From Gnetum montanum (Eukaryota; Streptophyta; Gnetopsida; Gnetales; Gnetaceae): DNA of 64,000 nucleotides. The number at the start of each line of letters is the position of its first letter. Position 1 is the stretch's first letter. The translations under genes were made by a program, and so were the position numbers. The stretch is taken from assembly GCA_015680685.1 (NCBI GenBank), contig MNCI01008124.1, forward strand, positions 78,665 through 142,664. Direction: 5' to 3'. Under the pieces are notes generated by a model that saw only the letters and a program-made list of their open reading frames with translations, did not search any database and was not told the origin of the DNA. Positions 33,401-45,557 of this stretch are shown here, piece by piece.

Positions 33401-34180
33401 GAGTAATAGAACCATGTCCCACTGTTTTCTAGCATTTGATGGTTCTTAAGTAACATGCTATATTATTCCAAGGATTGGTAAGATGGATAATTACGAGCTA
33501 TTTTTATGAATTTCTGGAGTCGGAAGGACTCTTTTGATGCTACCCAAAGCACCCTTACTTTTTGCTTGAACTAAAAACTAAGTGTGGTGGGAAACATAAC
33601 TAAAAGCATTATTTGTTGTTTTACAAAAAATAATTCTCAAATGCCAAATTCCTAAATACCTTGATGATTTTGAAGTTTCATTGAAGGTTTTTTTTCAAAA
33701 CAAACCTGAACTTTTCTAATAGTTTCAAATGCTAACTAACAAATTTTAGTCAAAATCAAAGCTTTTTGAATCAAATTCTCGATAAGATTTCTTACATTTT
33801 ACTTTTCACATTGGGTTTTCTTCTCTCTTTTAATTTTGGGCTACATGTGTTTTTATGGGCTCTAGTTACCTATTAACATCAATCATTAGTCAAACACTAG
33901 TATACCCTTGTGAGTATAAATAACTAGTAATCCTTCCATTAGAAACCATCCATTTGTTTCACTCACATCTAGGAGATAGGACCAACGAGGGAGAACCTGC
34001 CAAATAGGAGAGAAGCCACAACCAAGCTTGTGCAACCTTCCAAATCTATGTAAGTTTTTCCTTTCTACATTTCCATTTTAAATTTCTTTTGGATTCAATC
34101 ATTGGTCTTTTGCATCTACTTAGGGTTGGAGCCATTTTAGGAGATGTTAGCCATATGAGGGTTTTGGCTAGCAACGCTTG
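33401..34180. other. Intergenic sequence, nothing recognised
   Basis: AT-rich DNA between the CYP97B promoter and solo LTR D. A TATAAATA at about 33916 is not followed by a recognisable gene. Confidence 0.3.
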
Positions 34181-34937
34181 TGATGAATCACCATTTGATG
34201 TCGATCGCGACGTCGTGTACATGACGTTGGGGCCTGGATCCGACGTCAGATATCCAACATCTAGGTATATTTCCCAAGCTTATAAATACCTTGCCTGAGC
34301 TCCAGTTTTCACAAGTTTTTCATTAGTCAGTTTTTAGTTTTCAAGTAAGATAGCGAAGCTCTTGTTGTTTCTTCTCCCTAAAGTTAGAATATTTTCTAAG
34401 TGCCCGTAAAAGGAGTCCGAAGTGTGTATGGTTCTTTGTTCGANNNNNNNNNNNNNNNNNNNNNNNNNNNNNNNNTAATGCATTTGATTAAGCAATTTAT
34501 TTCTAGCAGTTAATGAACACAAGCACAACCACTTCGAGCATTCATATAATACTTGGTAACCCAGCAATGCTTAGCATTTGGTAGCCCAACAATGCCATAT
34601 GTATTTAGGATGTGTTCAGGAAAGTAGGGCGGTTACTTGTGTTAGGTTAGCTAGGCAACAGACATTGGTTTTTAATCTACTTTAACCTTATTCTTGTTGT
34701 AGGCAATTACATCCATAAAATATAAAACAACAAAAATTCATATACCTCAATTACACTTAAACCATACCCTTGAGCCTCATAAGTGTAATTGGGAAGACAA
34801 TGAATGTTCTCATTGTCATTTCACTTCCTAGAGAAACTAGTGTACGAGATAACTATAAGTCCACGAAATTTGACCAAATTGCACATAACGCCTTATGATT
34901 CATATGGTTAGGTGTAGGGGTACCTCGCCACTCATTA
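34181..34937 (+). repeat. Solo LTR D, Athila-like family (contains a 32-N gap)
   Basis: Starts TGATGAATCA and ends GGGGTACCTCGCCACTCATTA (terminal TCA mutated to TTA). No PBS follows and no internal sequence is attached. The flanks GCTTG and GCTTC look like a 5-bp target duplication with one mismatch. U3 carries GACGTC palindromes at 34209-34214 and 34242-34247 plus CGATCG at 34202-34207. The TATA box TATAAATA starts at 34281. The gap at 34444-34475 falls in the middle. Confidence 0.75.
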
Positions 34938-35142
34938 GCTTCCATCCAAGTAAGGAACTTTATTACAATACTCATTTTTGGGCTTTGGATTCATAAGGTT
35001 AATGCACATTTTGATTCTATTGACATATGTTTGAGAAATGAATTTTTTATAATGCATATTCTATTTTGAGTTTAGATCTATATTTCTACTATTTTGATGA
35101 GATGTCATTATCAATTTCATTTTGTTTCAACCTATTATGGAT

Positions 35143-35938
35143 TGATGAACTGCGATATCGGAGCCTTCCACGCGATATCGGGCATTCGATATCGGGACCT
35201 ACCTCGTTGTCTATAAAGAAGAGGCGGGCACACTTGGTTTTGGTAGTTAGTCTTAGTTCCTTACCCAAACTCTTGCCTTTTTCCCTTTCTAGAGATAGAA
35301 TTATTTTTGAGTGCTCGCAATAGGAGTCATAAAGTGAACGGATCTTTATTCGAGCATTGCATACCTAAGCACACCTTGTGTACAGCAATAAAGACGAACT
35401 TTGTGATAAACCTTGTGGCATTCAAAATAGATTAATTAATGTTAATTACTGTTACTTAATGTCTTCCTTAGTTAATTAATGTTTTCTCTCTCACCTTACA
35501 ACTCTCCTAAGTAAGCACACTCAGTACAACCACTTCGAGCATGCATGTAATGCTTGGTAACCTAGTAACGATTAGCATTTGGTAATCCTAGTAGTGTTGC
35601 ACTAGTTCAAGACGTGTATGACAAGTGAGAATGGATGTTGGTGTTAGGACTAGTTACAGCATGGTTGAGTAGTTAAATTAAATTAGTTACTTAGTTATCT
35701 CTCTCCTCCCTTTGTAGCACTAGGATGTAAAAACATAAAAAACCTATAAAAATCATGTACCTCAAGTTTACTTAACCATACAATCGTGCTATACAAGTAA
35801 GCTTGGGAAGACAACGATTGATCAACCCATCCTTGTTCCACAAAGGTGCATAAACACTTAGTCCTTGGAATTCAACCGGATCGTGCGTGTACGCTCGTAT
35901 TCATATGGTTGAGCGTAGGGATACCTCGCCGCTCATCA
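35143..35938 (+). repeat. 5' LTR of Athila-like element C
   Basis: 796 bp, TGATGAACTG to GATACCTCGCCGCTCATCA, followed immediately by a primer-binding site. U3 contains three copies of the 8-bp palindrome CGATATCG at 35153, 35173 and 35187, upstream of TATAAA at 35212-35217. Confidence 0.85.
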
Positions 35939-35957
35939 TTGGTGCTGTTGCCGAGGA
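35939..35957 (+). other. Primer-binding site of element C (tRNA-Asp type)
   Basis: TTGGTGCTGTTGCCGAGGA matches the Athila-type primer site complementary to the tRNA-Asp 3' end (TGGCGCCGTTGCCGGGGA) except for C-to-T and G-to-A changes. Confidence 0.75.
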
Positions 35958-36077
35958 CTTTGTTATTTGTGCACTAATTAGAACTTAGGAAATCTTTCTC
36001 ATCATTGGAACGAACCCTTAGGGTTGGTTATCTTACAAATAGTGAAATGAAGAGTATTGCACACTGAATAGACAATT

Positions 36078-38094
36078 ATGTCTCCTTCTTCTTACAAGAG
36101 TGTTTCATCGCCTTGGTCTGATATAGGGAACAATTAGAGGCATAGTACACATGATAATCCGCTAGTCCCTTAACAATTCAGTGTGGTGTATGTTCATCCC
36201 GATGAATATGTACCAAACTTTACCTTTATCCTCCATTAGAATGAACAACTGCGTTGGCGTGATTTAGAAGGTAACATAGTGTTACCTCCCAATCACTCAG
36301 TCTTGGGCATGCTTCTTCGTGATCTCACACGAATTGATATGCAGCACTTATAGGTAGAGTACATTGTGCATGATCATGACTCAAGAGAGTATTGACCTAC
36401 GAAGGTACAACGTTAAAGGGATCTACAACAGGAGAGACGTCATGAATCCATGAAGGGAAAGTTATCTTAGAAAGTCCTGTATGTCATAAGTGAAAATGAG
36501 GGTGGTGAACTTGTCTCAGGAAGTATCCCACATAATGATGTTCCTCCTGATAGACACAAAGGGTCTAAAAAAGGAATCACCTGGATTAGAATCTTCACTC
36601 AACCATCCATAACCTGGATTATAGTACCAATAGACACAAAGGGTCTAGAAAAGGAACACGAACACATGATAAAGATGGACATTCCGATCGTAACCATGAT
36701 CAAGGCCATGACCACCAAAGAAAAGGAAGTAGGCACCATCATGGTGACGGTCCTCCTTCTTCTTCACCTTCATCATCTCCTTCACCCTCTCCTTTAGGAT
36801 CTAGACACAGTCATAAGGAAAAAGACCATGAGGATAATAGTAAGTAGAACAAAGATCATAGATGAAACAGTCGAGAAAGGTGATGAGGGCATTCTAGAGA
36901 ATCACAACATGAAAGAAGGGAGAGTAGGGAACAACATAGGCATCATAGATGCCATAGAAAATACAATCACGGTAAACCCCTACTCACTACCCAAAGTATG
37001 CTAAACATAACTGAGGTTGTTAGAGTTCCAATAAGGCACCAAAAAGATAGCAGGATCAAGGGATTAGACATGAACAATATCCCATGATTTGAAGAGGGAT
37101 ACAACATTGATCCTCAAAATCATCTACAAGCATTTCATGATGCATGTGCCTTACAAAACATAGAAAATGAATGGCAAAAACTAAAGTTGTTCCCATGAAC
37201 ACTAGTCAAAGAAGCAGAGAGTTGGTACCGGTCCTTAGAACTGGAATCCATTCATAGGTGGAGTACCATGTTAGAATTGTTTAACAATAAGTACCAGACG
37301 TACTCCCGAGTGTCCAACCTATGAAAGCAAATCCAAGGATGGAAACAAGGAGGACATGAACCCTTAGATGCTACCATGGGCCAATATTATGCACTGTTAC
37401 ATCATTGTCTTGGCCATGGTTATTCGCAAAGGGATCAACTACGCCATCTTGTAGATGGGCTTAGGCATGAAACGTGAAGAACCCTTAGGACTTATGCCCA
37501 AGGAAGACTATCTGAGCTTAGGGCCCATCAAGTACAAAGATTAATGGAGCAAGTTACTAAAGAAGAAGGCAAGTTAAGGAAAAGAGAGAGTGCAGAGAAA
37601 TACAACAGAGATCCTTCCCTCCAAAAGAAGGGAGTAAGATTTTGTGAGGATGAAGAAGAGTCACCACTCGAAGAAATGGTGAATAGGAAAAATTTGCCTA
37701 TTCAAAAGTTGGCATCGGCAGTATCGGCAAAGGTAGACCAAATGTGGGACTCCCTAGATAATAGATTTCAAACTGTTCTCAAAATAGTAGAGGAGTCTAG
37801 AGAGCAACGTAGTGATCGTGAAAAGAGAAAAAAGAGAGAAGCTGAATATGCACTTAACAAAGGTAAGGGCAAAGTTTCCATCATTTAAAAGGTTGTGAAT
37901 TTAGATACAGACAATGATAGTGGATGTGAGATATGCCAATANCCCATCATTGAAAAGGTTGTGAATTTAGATACAGACAATGATAGTGGATGCGAGATAT
38001 GCCAATATGACCATCCTAAGGGATGTTGCCCTGTAATCTCACATTTGGAAGAGTTTGGGGTGTATGCACTCAAGCCACGATTAAACAAAAGGTA
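36078..38094 (+). pseudogene. Gag of Athila-like element C, broken
   Basis: The frame opens at ATG 36078 (MSPSSYKS) and shares DEYVPNFTFIL with element B's gag. The core gag block lies at about 37090-37560 (HLQAFHDAC, then WYRSLELESI). The C-terminal part is open at 37544-37888 and reads KGVRFCEDEEESPLEEM, with a charged tail. A zinc-knuckle-like CEICQYDHPKGC lies at about 37990-38025. Frame breaks and TAG/TAA stops occur throughout. A short tandem duplication at 37879-38007 disrupts the knuckle region. Confidence 0.7.
37879..38007 (+). repeat. Tandem duplication of about 64 bp around a single N
   Basis: Nearly identical units 37879-37941 and 37944-38007 flank the N at 37942. The pattern suggests an assembly overlap that was not collapsed, rather than biology. 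Confidence 0.75.
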
Positions 38095-38759
38095 AACACC
38101 CCAAAGGTTACCTTATCCTCAAGGTAACCCAAGACAATTCCACCAACCCTTAATGTATTATCCAAGTGGAATTCCACCACAACCAACTGAACAATATCAA
38201 CAGTGATAGCACCCACAATCATGGGAAATGCCACCACCATAGCAACAGTATCCTTACCATCAACCTGACCCGTATGGATATTACGTGCAGTAGCCAATCT
38301 CTCCACGTGACTCTACTAGTCACATCACTCCTTAGACTCACTACCAAGCTTATGAGTATTATAGGACTCCTTCTCCTAGGGGTGATGTTCCACAAACATA
38401 CTCTCCTTCTGATCTAGTTGCATCTCTTCCACCCATATCTCCATTACCACCTACTCCAGCTATGCAGGGTGAGCTCCCTACCCAGCCGCAACAACGTAAC
38501 GTTACAAGGGCTATTAACTCTCAATCTACTGTTGGTCCTGACAACCGCATGAAGAAAAGACCTTTCTTTAGAACCAATAGTCCAACTAAGTCCTTGCAAC
38601 CATAAGTAGCTAATCCCTTAGACGCCTCATTACCAATCAAAACTTCAGAACTCCCTTCCAACCAAACATCGTGCCTGACACATACAATCATGTTAACTCA
38701 TGTCGTTACCGATTGGATAAAAGTTGGTCATCTTCCTAGGAAATTCTCCGATCCCAGGA

Positions 38760-39230
38760 GTCCTCTTATATATCTACAGATTGTTCAGAATGAGCCGTGC
38801 AAAGCTCTTTTGGATTCAGGTTTTGGGATCAACTTAATTTCTCAAGAAATGTACAAAGCCTAGAACCTGCCTCCATTAAAAAAGAGTAACATTCGTTTAA
38901 AGTTGGTTGACCAGTCCATCACTGTTCCATTAGGACCAGTGGAGGACATTGTCACCACTATTTGTGAATGGTCATATCTAGCTAATTTCCTAGTGATTCA
39001 GGTTAACAACGATAAGGAGGACTTCCCAATCATAATGGGAAGAGCATGGCTAAGCACAATTGACACGTGCCTAGGAATCTGTGACCTTTCTCTGGAAATA
39101 TCAAAGGAAAATACATTTAGAAAGATTGAGAAGAAGAAAGTTCCATGCATCGCATACAATGACACATGGTGTAATTGCGTGCAAAAGTCATGGTTTGTAC
39201 AACGTTTAACATTGCCTACATGCAATTAAT
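38760..39230 (+). pseudogene. Retroviral-type aspartic protease of element C, broken
   Basis: CKALLDSGFGINLIS contains the catalytic DSG at about 38815. The fold continues in the open stretch 38903-39229, including IIMGRAWLSTI (the ILGRPWL-type block). One TAG at about 38863 interrupts it. Confidence 0.7.
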
Positions 39231-39429
39231 GTGCACAAGTAACTAATATACAAAGGTTCATGTATGTTGCAGCAAGACAAGAAGGCACCTAATGGCTGAC
39301 AACTGATCAAGAGAGCAGTTTAGCTATATTTATGGAACCAACTAAGGGTTTGACTTGTGCTTACATTGATAGCATAGACACATTAGAGCAAGTCCATCGC
39401 CAACTTCCAATTCTTGACATTGAAAATAT

Positions 39430-40018
39430 CAACTAGGGAAAGTTGGAAATCCCTGATAAGTTTAAGCAGGAGCCCCTTAAGTTAAAACCATTGTCCACTG
39501 GTATGAAATACACGTTTCTCAAGAATGGAAAATTGGTAATTATTCATGCTAAGCTTACTCCTCAACAAAAAGAGAGACTGCTAAAGGTAATAAATAAATG
39601 GTCGAAAGCCTTTGCTTGGTCATATCCCAAATTAACAAGAATAGATCCTAGAATATGCCAACATAGAATTTACACTGACCCCTCCATGAAGCCTCAAAGA
39701 TAATTGCAAGGGTGGCTTAACCCAAAGCTTAAGCAAGTGGTTAAGGAATAAATCGAACAACTTCTAAAAGCTGGGTTCATATACCCCATTACTAATAGTG
39801 AATGGGTTAGTCCCTTAGTTATTGTGCCCAAAAAGGGAGGTAAATGGAGGATGTGCATAGATTTTAGGCTACTAAATATGGCAACATTCAAAGACCACTT
39901 TCCATTGCCATTCGTCAACCAAGTCTTAAATACCACTGCAAGGCATTGCTACTATGGTTTTCTGGATGGGTACAATGGGTACAACCAAATACAAATAGCT
40001 CATGTTTATACTTTTTGA
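39430..40018 (+). pseudogene. Reverse transcriptase of element C, truncated
   Basis: Contains the linker before RT (LLKVINKWSKAFAWSY), the first RT blocks (VIVPKKGGKWRMCIDFRLLN) and the GYNQIQIA block. Similarity stops at about 40015, before the catalytic YxDD. No RNase H, integrase or 3' LTR follows, because an unrelated viral relic on the other strand begins at about 40061. Confidence 0.75.
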
Positions 40019-40060
40019 AACGGCTAGGGGAAAAGATCCTAAGACCCTTTCTTTAGTTGT

Positions 40061-41930
40061 TCAATCATGAGAAAGTTTACCTTTATAATACCAATTACCC
40101 ATTTTGGCTAGATATGGTTTCGTGTCATTTATATCTTTTAAATGTGAGTGGAGAAATTTCTCTCTATATTCATCTTCTAGTTTGGTTGTATTATCAATGA
40201 ATTCTTTTGTTAAGACACTTATGAATTGACTAGGTGGACCATCTATAAGTTGATTCCTAATATATGCAGGAATTTGATTCCACCATTTTCTTAGATTTCC
40301 AACAAAATTGAACACACAATTCTAAATAACATGTTTGGGCATTTTGTGTTTTAATAATACTTACTTGTCTATGACCCTAGTAATTCTATCAATTAGTTTA
40401 GTTCTATCCTTTGTATTTAAGTTATCAATATAATACATGGGATCCTTCTCACTCATGAGTCTAGAAGATACTTGTGGGAATTTTTCTAGCCAACCTACAG
40501 GTTATTCTTCTCCATGAGTACTTCCTTCATGATCATGTTCCATTAGTGTAGATCCTTCCTCTTAGTTTGAGTTAATTTTAGCCTTACATTTTTCTTCTCT
40601 AATAAGTCTATATTTGGTTGTTTTAGGCTTAGTACTAGCTTTAGTTCTAGCTATAGTTTTTGGTGGGGAATCTAGACAAGTTCCATAATCAAGGATAATT
40701 GAGGTTTTGGTCTTAGGACCTTATTGCTTAGGTACCTAACATTGAATTGCTAAAATTGTCTTCTTGATTTCGAATATGTTCTTTCCAACTTCTAAAAGAC
40801 ATGTTCTAGTACTATATAGGGCTGAGCTAAGATGAGTGCTTGTCCAGTTTTATAGTTTTATGATATCAATGGGAGGATCAATAGAGAGTTTTTAGAACAT
40901 TATATGAGCCTTTTCTTTGTCTTATTCTTTTGAGCTTATGAGGACTTTTGGGATGAATTCATTTTTGAAATCATCATTCAAGCTAGGAGTATCTAGGTTT
41001 GCATTGATGTTTAGTAAAGCATCACACTATGCATAGTGATAGTTGTTATTATATTTTAGTGCAATAAGGTGAGAATAGGATCCATCCATTTCTTGTATCT
41101 TGGAAGATTCTCCCTTTTTATCTTTTGAGTTTACCCTAATTATTCTAAACATATCAGCATTTAGTCCTTTCTCCCTTAGTATCTTCTTTAATTTTTACTC
41201 TATTTTGTCTAGGTTTTTAGGCATCCTAAAAGATTTTATACTTGGAACTAAGGTAGTTTTACCTTTGGGAAATAGAATTTTTATCATTGGTTGTTGGGTT
41301 TTAGTGATAGAAAAAGGATCATTTTTAGTAAAAATTGGAGTTTTAAGTTTAACATTATAGTATATTTTTTCTATTACGCTATCTTTGGTAGATGGGATGA
41401 AATTATAGAACTTTTAAACTAAGTTATCAATCTGGGGATAGGCTATATGAATTGGCATATCCTTAGCGTTAATTTTAGTTCCATATTCTATGTTGGTTGA
41501 TCCAACTAAAACTTCTTATTTGTCGAAAGGGAGTAATGTTTTGATGTTCACATAGGAAAATAGTTTGAAACTTAATCTAGTTACTATAGTCATATAGATA
41601 CTTCTATATTCCATTTCTACAGGTATATATACCATTAGCATTAATGAGCTATATAAGTCTCTATCTTTGGGAGCAAGTGTAAAGTTGGAAAGGGTGACTA
41701 CCAGAGCATTAGTTTTAAGCCTACGTTTTGTATGGGTTATGATTGCATCTTTGAAGGACTTGAACCGTTTATCTACCATAGCAATCCAGTAGGGGTTCTT
41801 AAGATGGAAGTTAAAATGGGAATGGATGTAGATGTTAAGTTTAGCAATGTGAACATAATTAAATCCTTTACACAACCATTCATCAACCTACCCTAGGATA
41901 AAAAAGAGAGTTGGATAGGATAGAGGCCAG
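40061..41930 (-). pseudogene. Endogenous caulimovirid (pararetrovirus) relic: movement- and coat-protein-like segments
   Basis: On the minus strand, 41516-41875 reads like a 30K-superfamily movement protein of the plant Caulimoviridae (a conserved Asp-Arg element and a following beta-rich domain). 40061-40315 resembles the caulimovirid coat-protein core, with its paired-tryptophan motif. Order and spacing fit a single polyprotein (movement, then coat). The reading frame between them is AT-rich and interrupted. The viral protease and polymerase are absent. It is an ancient inactive integration; assignment rests on motif pattern, not a search. Confidence 0.5.
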
Positions 41931-42289
41931 AGCCAGAGATCTTTAGATCACATTTGCTAAAATAGAGAGAAAGCATCAATTGGATTGGATTTAAAATGGA
42001 AGTAGGATAAAGATCACTATATCACAATACAAGTGGTAATGTAGAACATGAACTAGATGGGCAATAATGGAAAAGTTTGCGAGTATAAAAAGTGTTACCC
42101 AAAAATGTACCTAAGGAAGCCATTGATGCATATCAACATGTCAATAGGGTTGAGAAAGTAGGTATAGCTATGCGACTTGCTTCACCTATTCATCGACCTT
42201 ACTGCACATCTTACGCCTTTGCCTACACAATCAACCAAATTGGACAATAAATAACAAATTAGATTGGTAAGCTTATAAATAGTAATTAC

Positions 42290-42690
42290 TAGAAAGATGC
42301 TCCTTTTTAAATTAGATTCTTTTTTAAAGGTACAACTATTTCAAACTCAGTTGTCATAAAACATCTGTGGTTTTATTAAGGATTTTTGGAAATTTAATAA
42401 TAATTTCATAGAACTGGTAAGATATTTTTGTTTGTAACACTAGTTCCAAATTCTCATACAATCATGGACTATTAAGCATCCACATCTTTGCAATACATGG
42501 TGTAAGCTTGTCATTACTTCTCTTTTATATATTTACATATGTATTTGATGTATTTACATAAATGTCTCTATAAAGTCCACTTTTTAATCTTGTGCATAGT
42601 TTAGATAGAACTATAATGATTTAGAATTCTAATAATGGTCTACTTGAATATTTAGAAATCAATTTATAAGGTTAGAATTTTAAATTTCAA
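42290..42690 (+). pseudogene. Short LINE RT fragment
   Basis: Diverged copy of the LINE stretch at 5800-6060. Shared segments in the same order include CTATTTCA..TC.GTTGTCAT, AAACAT.T.TGG and ATCC.CATCTTTG.A.TAC. Too short and broken to code. Confidence 0.5.
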
Positions 42691-42696
42691 ATGTTG

Positions 42697-43100
42697 TGAT
42701 GGTGCATCAACTTATGTGCATTTGTATGGGTACATCTCCTAATGCATTAATGCAAATGCAAAAACTCATCAATGTGAGTGATGGAAAGTGCATTATTAAC
42801 AAGTTTTAGTCCACAATAGTAGAATTCTTGCAATTTCTTTCAATGAATTATAGTAGTTAGTAAGTGTCCATAGCGTGTGTCTTAAGTTTATTATTGGAGT
42901 CTATATTTGAGTGAGTGTACCTAGATATAACCATGATTTGGTAATAAAGATCGAGATTGATTGTAGGTATATTGCAACACTTTTACTTACCATAGATTTA
43001 CATTTCCTACATCTTACTTCTTATAATTAATTACTAATTTTTATACAATTTTTTCATATTTTCCATTGTATTAGTAATGGCAAAAAGAGTGCATTAAGGT
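42697..43100 (+). repeat. Truncated LTR remnant of the Athila-like family
   Basis: Starts TGATGGTGCATC. It contains a U3-like palindrome TGCATTAATGCA at 42743-42754 and an R-region segment GGTAATAAAGATCGAGATTG near 42939, similar to the other LTRs here. The shared 3' terminus (TACCTCGC...CTCATCA) is missing. Confidence 0.55.
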
Positions 43101-43199
43101 GTCAAGTATTGCTTACAATTAACTTGGTTCATTCAAAAGTTAGTTAACCTAGTTCACCTAGCAGTTAACTTGTAAATCTATGAATGTGATGAAAGGTTG

Positions 43200-43900
43200 A
43201 TAGAGTGGGTATGCACTCATAGTTGGCTATTACTTTATATTATTTTTATCACTTCTTAAATTGTAACCATCGCTAATTTATAAAATCACTTTAAAAGGCA
43301 TAATAAATAAAACTTATTCTCTTAATAAATCCTTAACAATTTAAGTACTTATAAAACTATATAAACATTTAAATACTTAAAAAACTTAATAACTTAATAA
43401 CCACTTGAAAATTCATAATAGAACATTTATGTCCACTTAGGCCTCCTTACAACATGAATCAATGTTCAATAGAAAATTCACATTTAAGGCCAACATACAA
43501 ATCCCTTAAATGGCCAAATTATAACATGAAATACAAAAAAATAGATAATTTCTCATTTGATCTTGATCCTTCTTCCTAATCTAACTTGGTCATGTCCATA
43601 GCTTCCTACTAAATTTGCATGGAACCTATGTAGGAAGGGTTAGTACACCTTCACCATAGAAGAAATCCATCTAGTAGCTCCAAGGAATATGACTAAAAGA
43701 TGAGGGCCCATGCTACAAAGCACACTATTAAAACTAACAATAATTAATAATTAAATTATTTTTTAATTAATACCATTAAAATGATTGTTAGTGCCTAGCA
43801 TCAACTTATGATGTGTCTTAGGTTTTTATGGTATTCTTGTGAGGTTTTCAACATCAGACATATGGTTGAGTTGGCCTTCAACCTAGGGGCATTGTAGTTG
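43200..43900 (+). repeat. Left arm of a large inverted repeat
   Basis: The reverse complement of this arm matches 44215-44543 continued at 45558-45860. Shared words include CCTAAGTGGACATAAATG, AATTTGCATGGAAC and GGATTAGTACACCTTCA-type stretches. A foldback or long-TIR DNA transposon fits; no coding content. Confidence 0.75.
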
Positions 43901-44543
43901 ATATTAGCAAAATTTATTAACAAAATGTTTTGCAAGATGAAAATAGGTGCAAAAATGGTTACTCTATCATCTAAGTTAACTTTGGAGTTGATCCATCAAT
44001 CTAGTAGTATTGTAGTCAGTAATAGAGCTTATCTAGGGTGGTAGTTAGGAGCTAGGACCTAGGGTAACTATAGGGTTAATGCTAGTAAAAATGTAATCCA
44101 ATAATTGGTCTAGACATGCATGAGGGTTCTACCCAATAGTTATTCTTGTTTTGCATGAGGGTTGGCCTAAACAAGTGAGTTATAGTTAAGTTAGTATCAA
44201 CCTGCAGTTATTTCAAACATCTAATGTTGGAAACATCATGGGCATATCATGAAAACCTAGGGCAAATCATAAGTTAATGATAGACACTAATGGTCGTGTT
44301 AATGGTATTAATTAATGAATAAGTTGAGTGGTAATTGCTATTGGTTCTAAGAATGTATTTTATACCATGGGCCCCATCTTATAGTCATGTTTCTTAGAGC
44401 CACAAGATGGATTTTCTCTATGTTGAAGGTGTACTAATCCTTCTTTTATGTGTTCCATGCAAAATTAGTAGGAAGCTTTGGAGGTGGCCAAGTTGAAATA
44501 AGAAAAAGAACTAACATCAAATGAAAATTTATCTATTTTTTGT

Positions 44544-45401
44544 NNNNNNNNNNNNNNNNNNNNNNNNNNNNNNNNNNNNNNNNNNNNNNNNNNNNNNNNN
44601 NNNNNNNNNNNNNNNNNNNNNNNNNNNNNNNNNNNNNNNNNNNNNNNNNNNNNNNNNNNNNNNNNNNNNNNNNNNNNNNNNNNNNNNNNNNNNNNNNNNN
44701 NNNNNNNNNNNNNNNNNNNNNNNNNNNNNNNNNNNNNNNNNNNNNNNNNNNNNNNNNNNNNNNNNNNNNNNNNNNNNNNNNNNNNNNNNNNNNNNNNNNN
44801 NNNNNNNNNNNNNNNNNNNNNNNNNNNNNNNNNNNNNNNNNNNNNNNNNNNNNNNNNNNNNNNNNNNNNNNNNNNNNNNNNNNNNNNNNNNNNNNNNNNN
44901 NNNNNNNNNNNNNNNNNNNNNNNNNNNNNNNNNNNNNNNNNNNNNNNNNNNNNNNNNNNNNNNNNNNNNNNNNNNNNNNNNNNNNNNNNNNNNNNNNNNN
45001 NNNNNNNNNNNNNNNNNNNNNNNNNNNNNNNNNNNNNNNNNNNNNNNNNNNNNNNNNNNNNNNNNNNNNNNNNNNNNNNNNNNNNNNNNNNNNNNNNNNN
45101 NNNNNNNNNNNNNNNNNNNNNNNNNNNNNNNNNNNNNNNNNNNNNNNNNNNNNNNNNNNNNNNNNNNNNNNNNNNNNNNNNNNNNNNNNNNNNNNNNNNN
45201 NNNNNNNNNNNNNNNNNNNNNNNNNNNNNNNNNNNNNNNNNNNNNNNNNNNNNNNNNNNNNNNNNNNNNNNNNNNNNNNNNNNNNNNNNNNNNNNNNNNN
45301 NNNNNNNNNNNNNNNNNNNNNNNNNNNNNNNNNNNNNNNNNNNNNNNNNNNNNNNNNNNNNNNNNNNNNNNNNNNNNNNNNNNNNNNNNNNNNNNNNNNN
45401 N
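44544..45401. other. Assembly gap (858 N)
   Basis: Undetermined bases. Flanks imply it contains the first ~640 bp of LTR E (family LTRs are 760-900 bp) and possibly little else. Confidence 0.95.
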
Positions 45402-45557
45402 GTAGTTGGGAAGACAACGAACATTCTCAACACACACTTCACTTTATAAAAGAACTAGTGCACTAGAGAACTATAGGTCCATGGAATTTGATCAAATTGC
45501 ATGTGAACGCCTTAATGATTTGTATGGTTTGGCATAGGGGTACCTCGCTGCTCATCA
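45402..45557 (+). repeat. 3' part of solo LTR E (Athila-like family)
   Basis: Contains GTTGGGAAGACAACGAA and the family terminus GGGGTACCTCGCTGCTCATCA. No primer-binding site follows; the next bases resume the inverted-repeat arm, so this is a solo LTR. Confidence 0.75.

Noticed and set aside
44465-45466. Long ORFs of about 300 codons across the gap
   Set aside because: They consist almost entirely of N and are artefacts of translating the gap.
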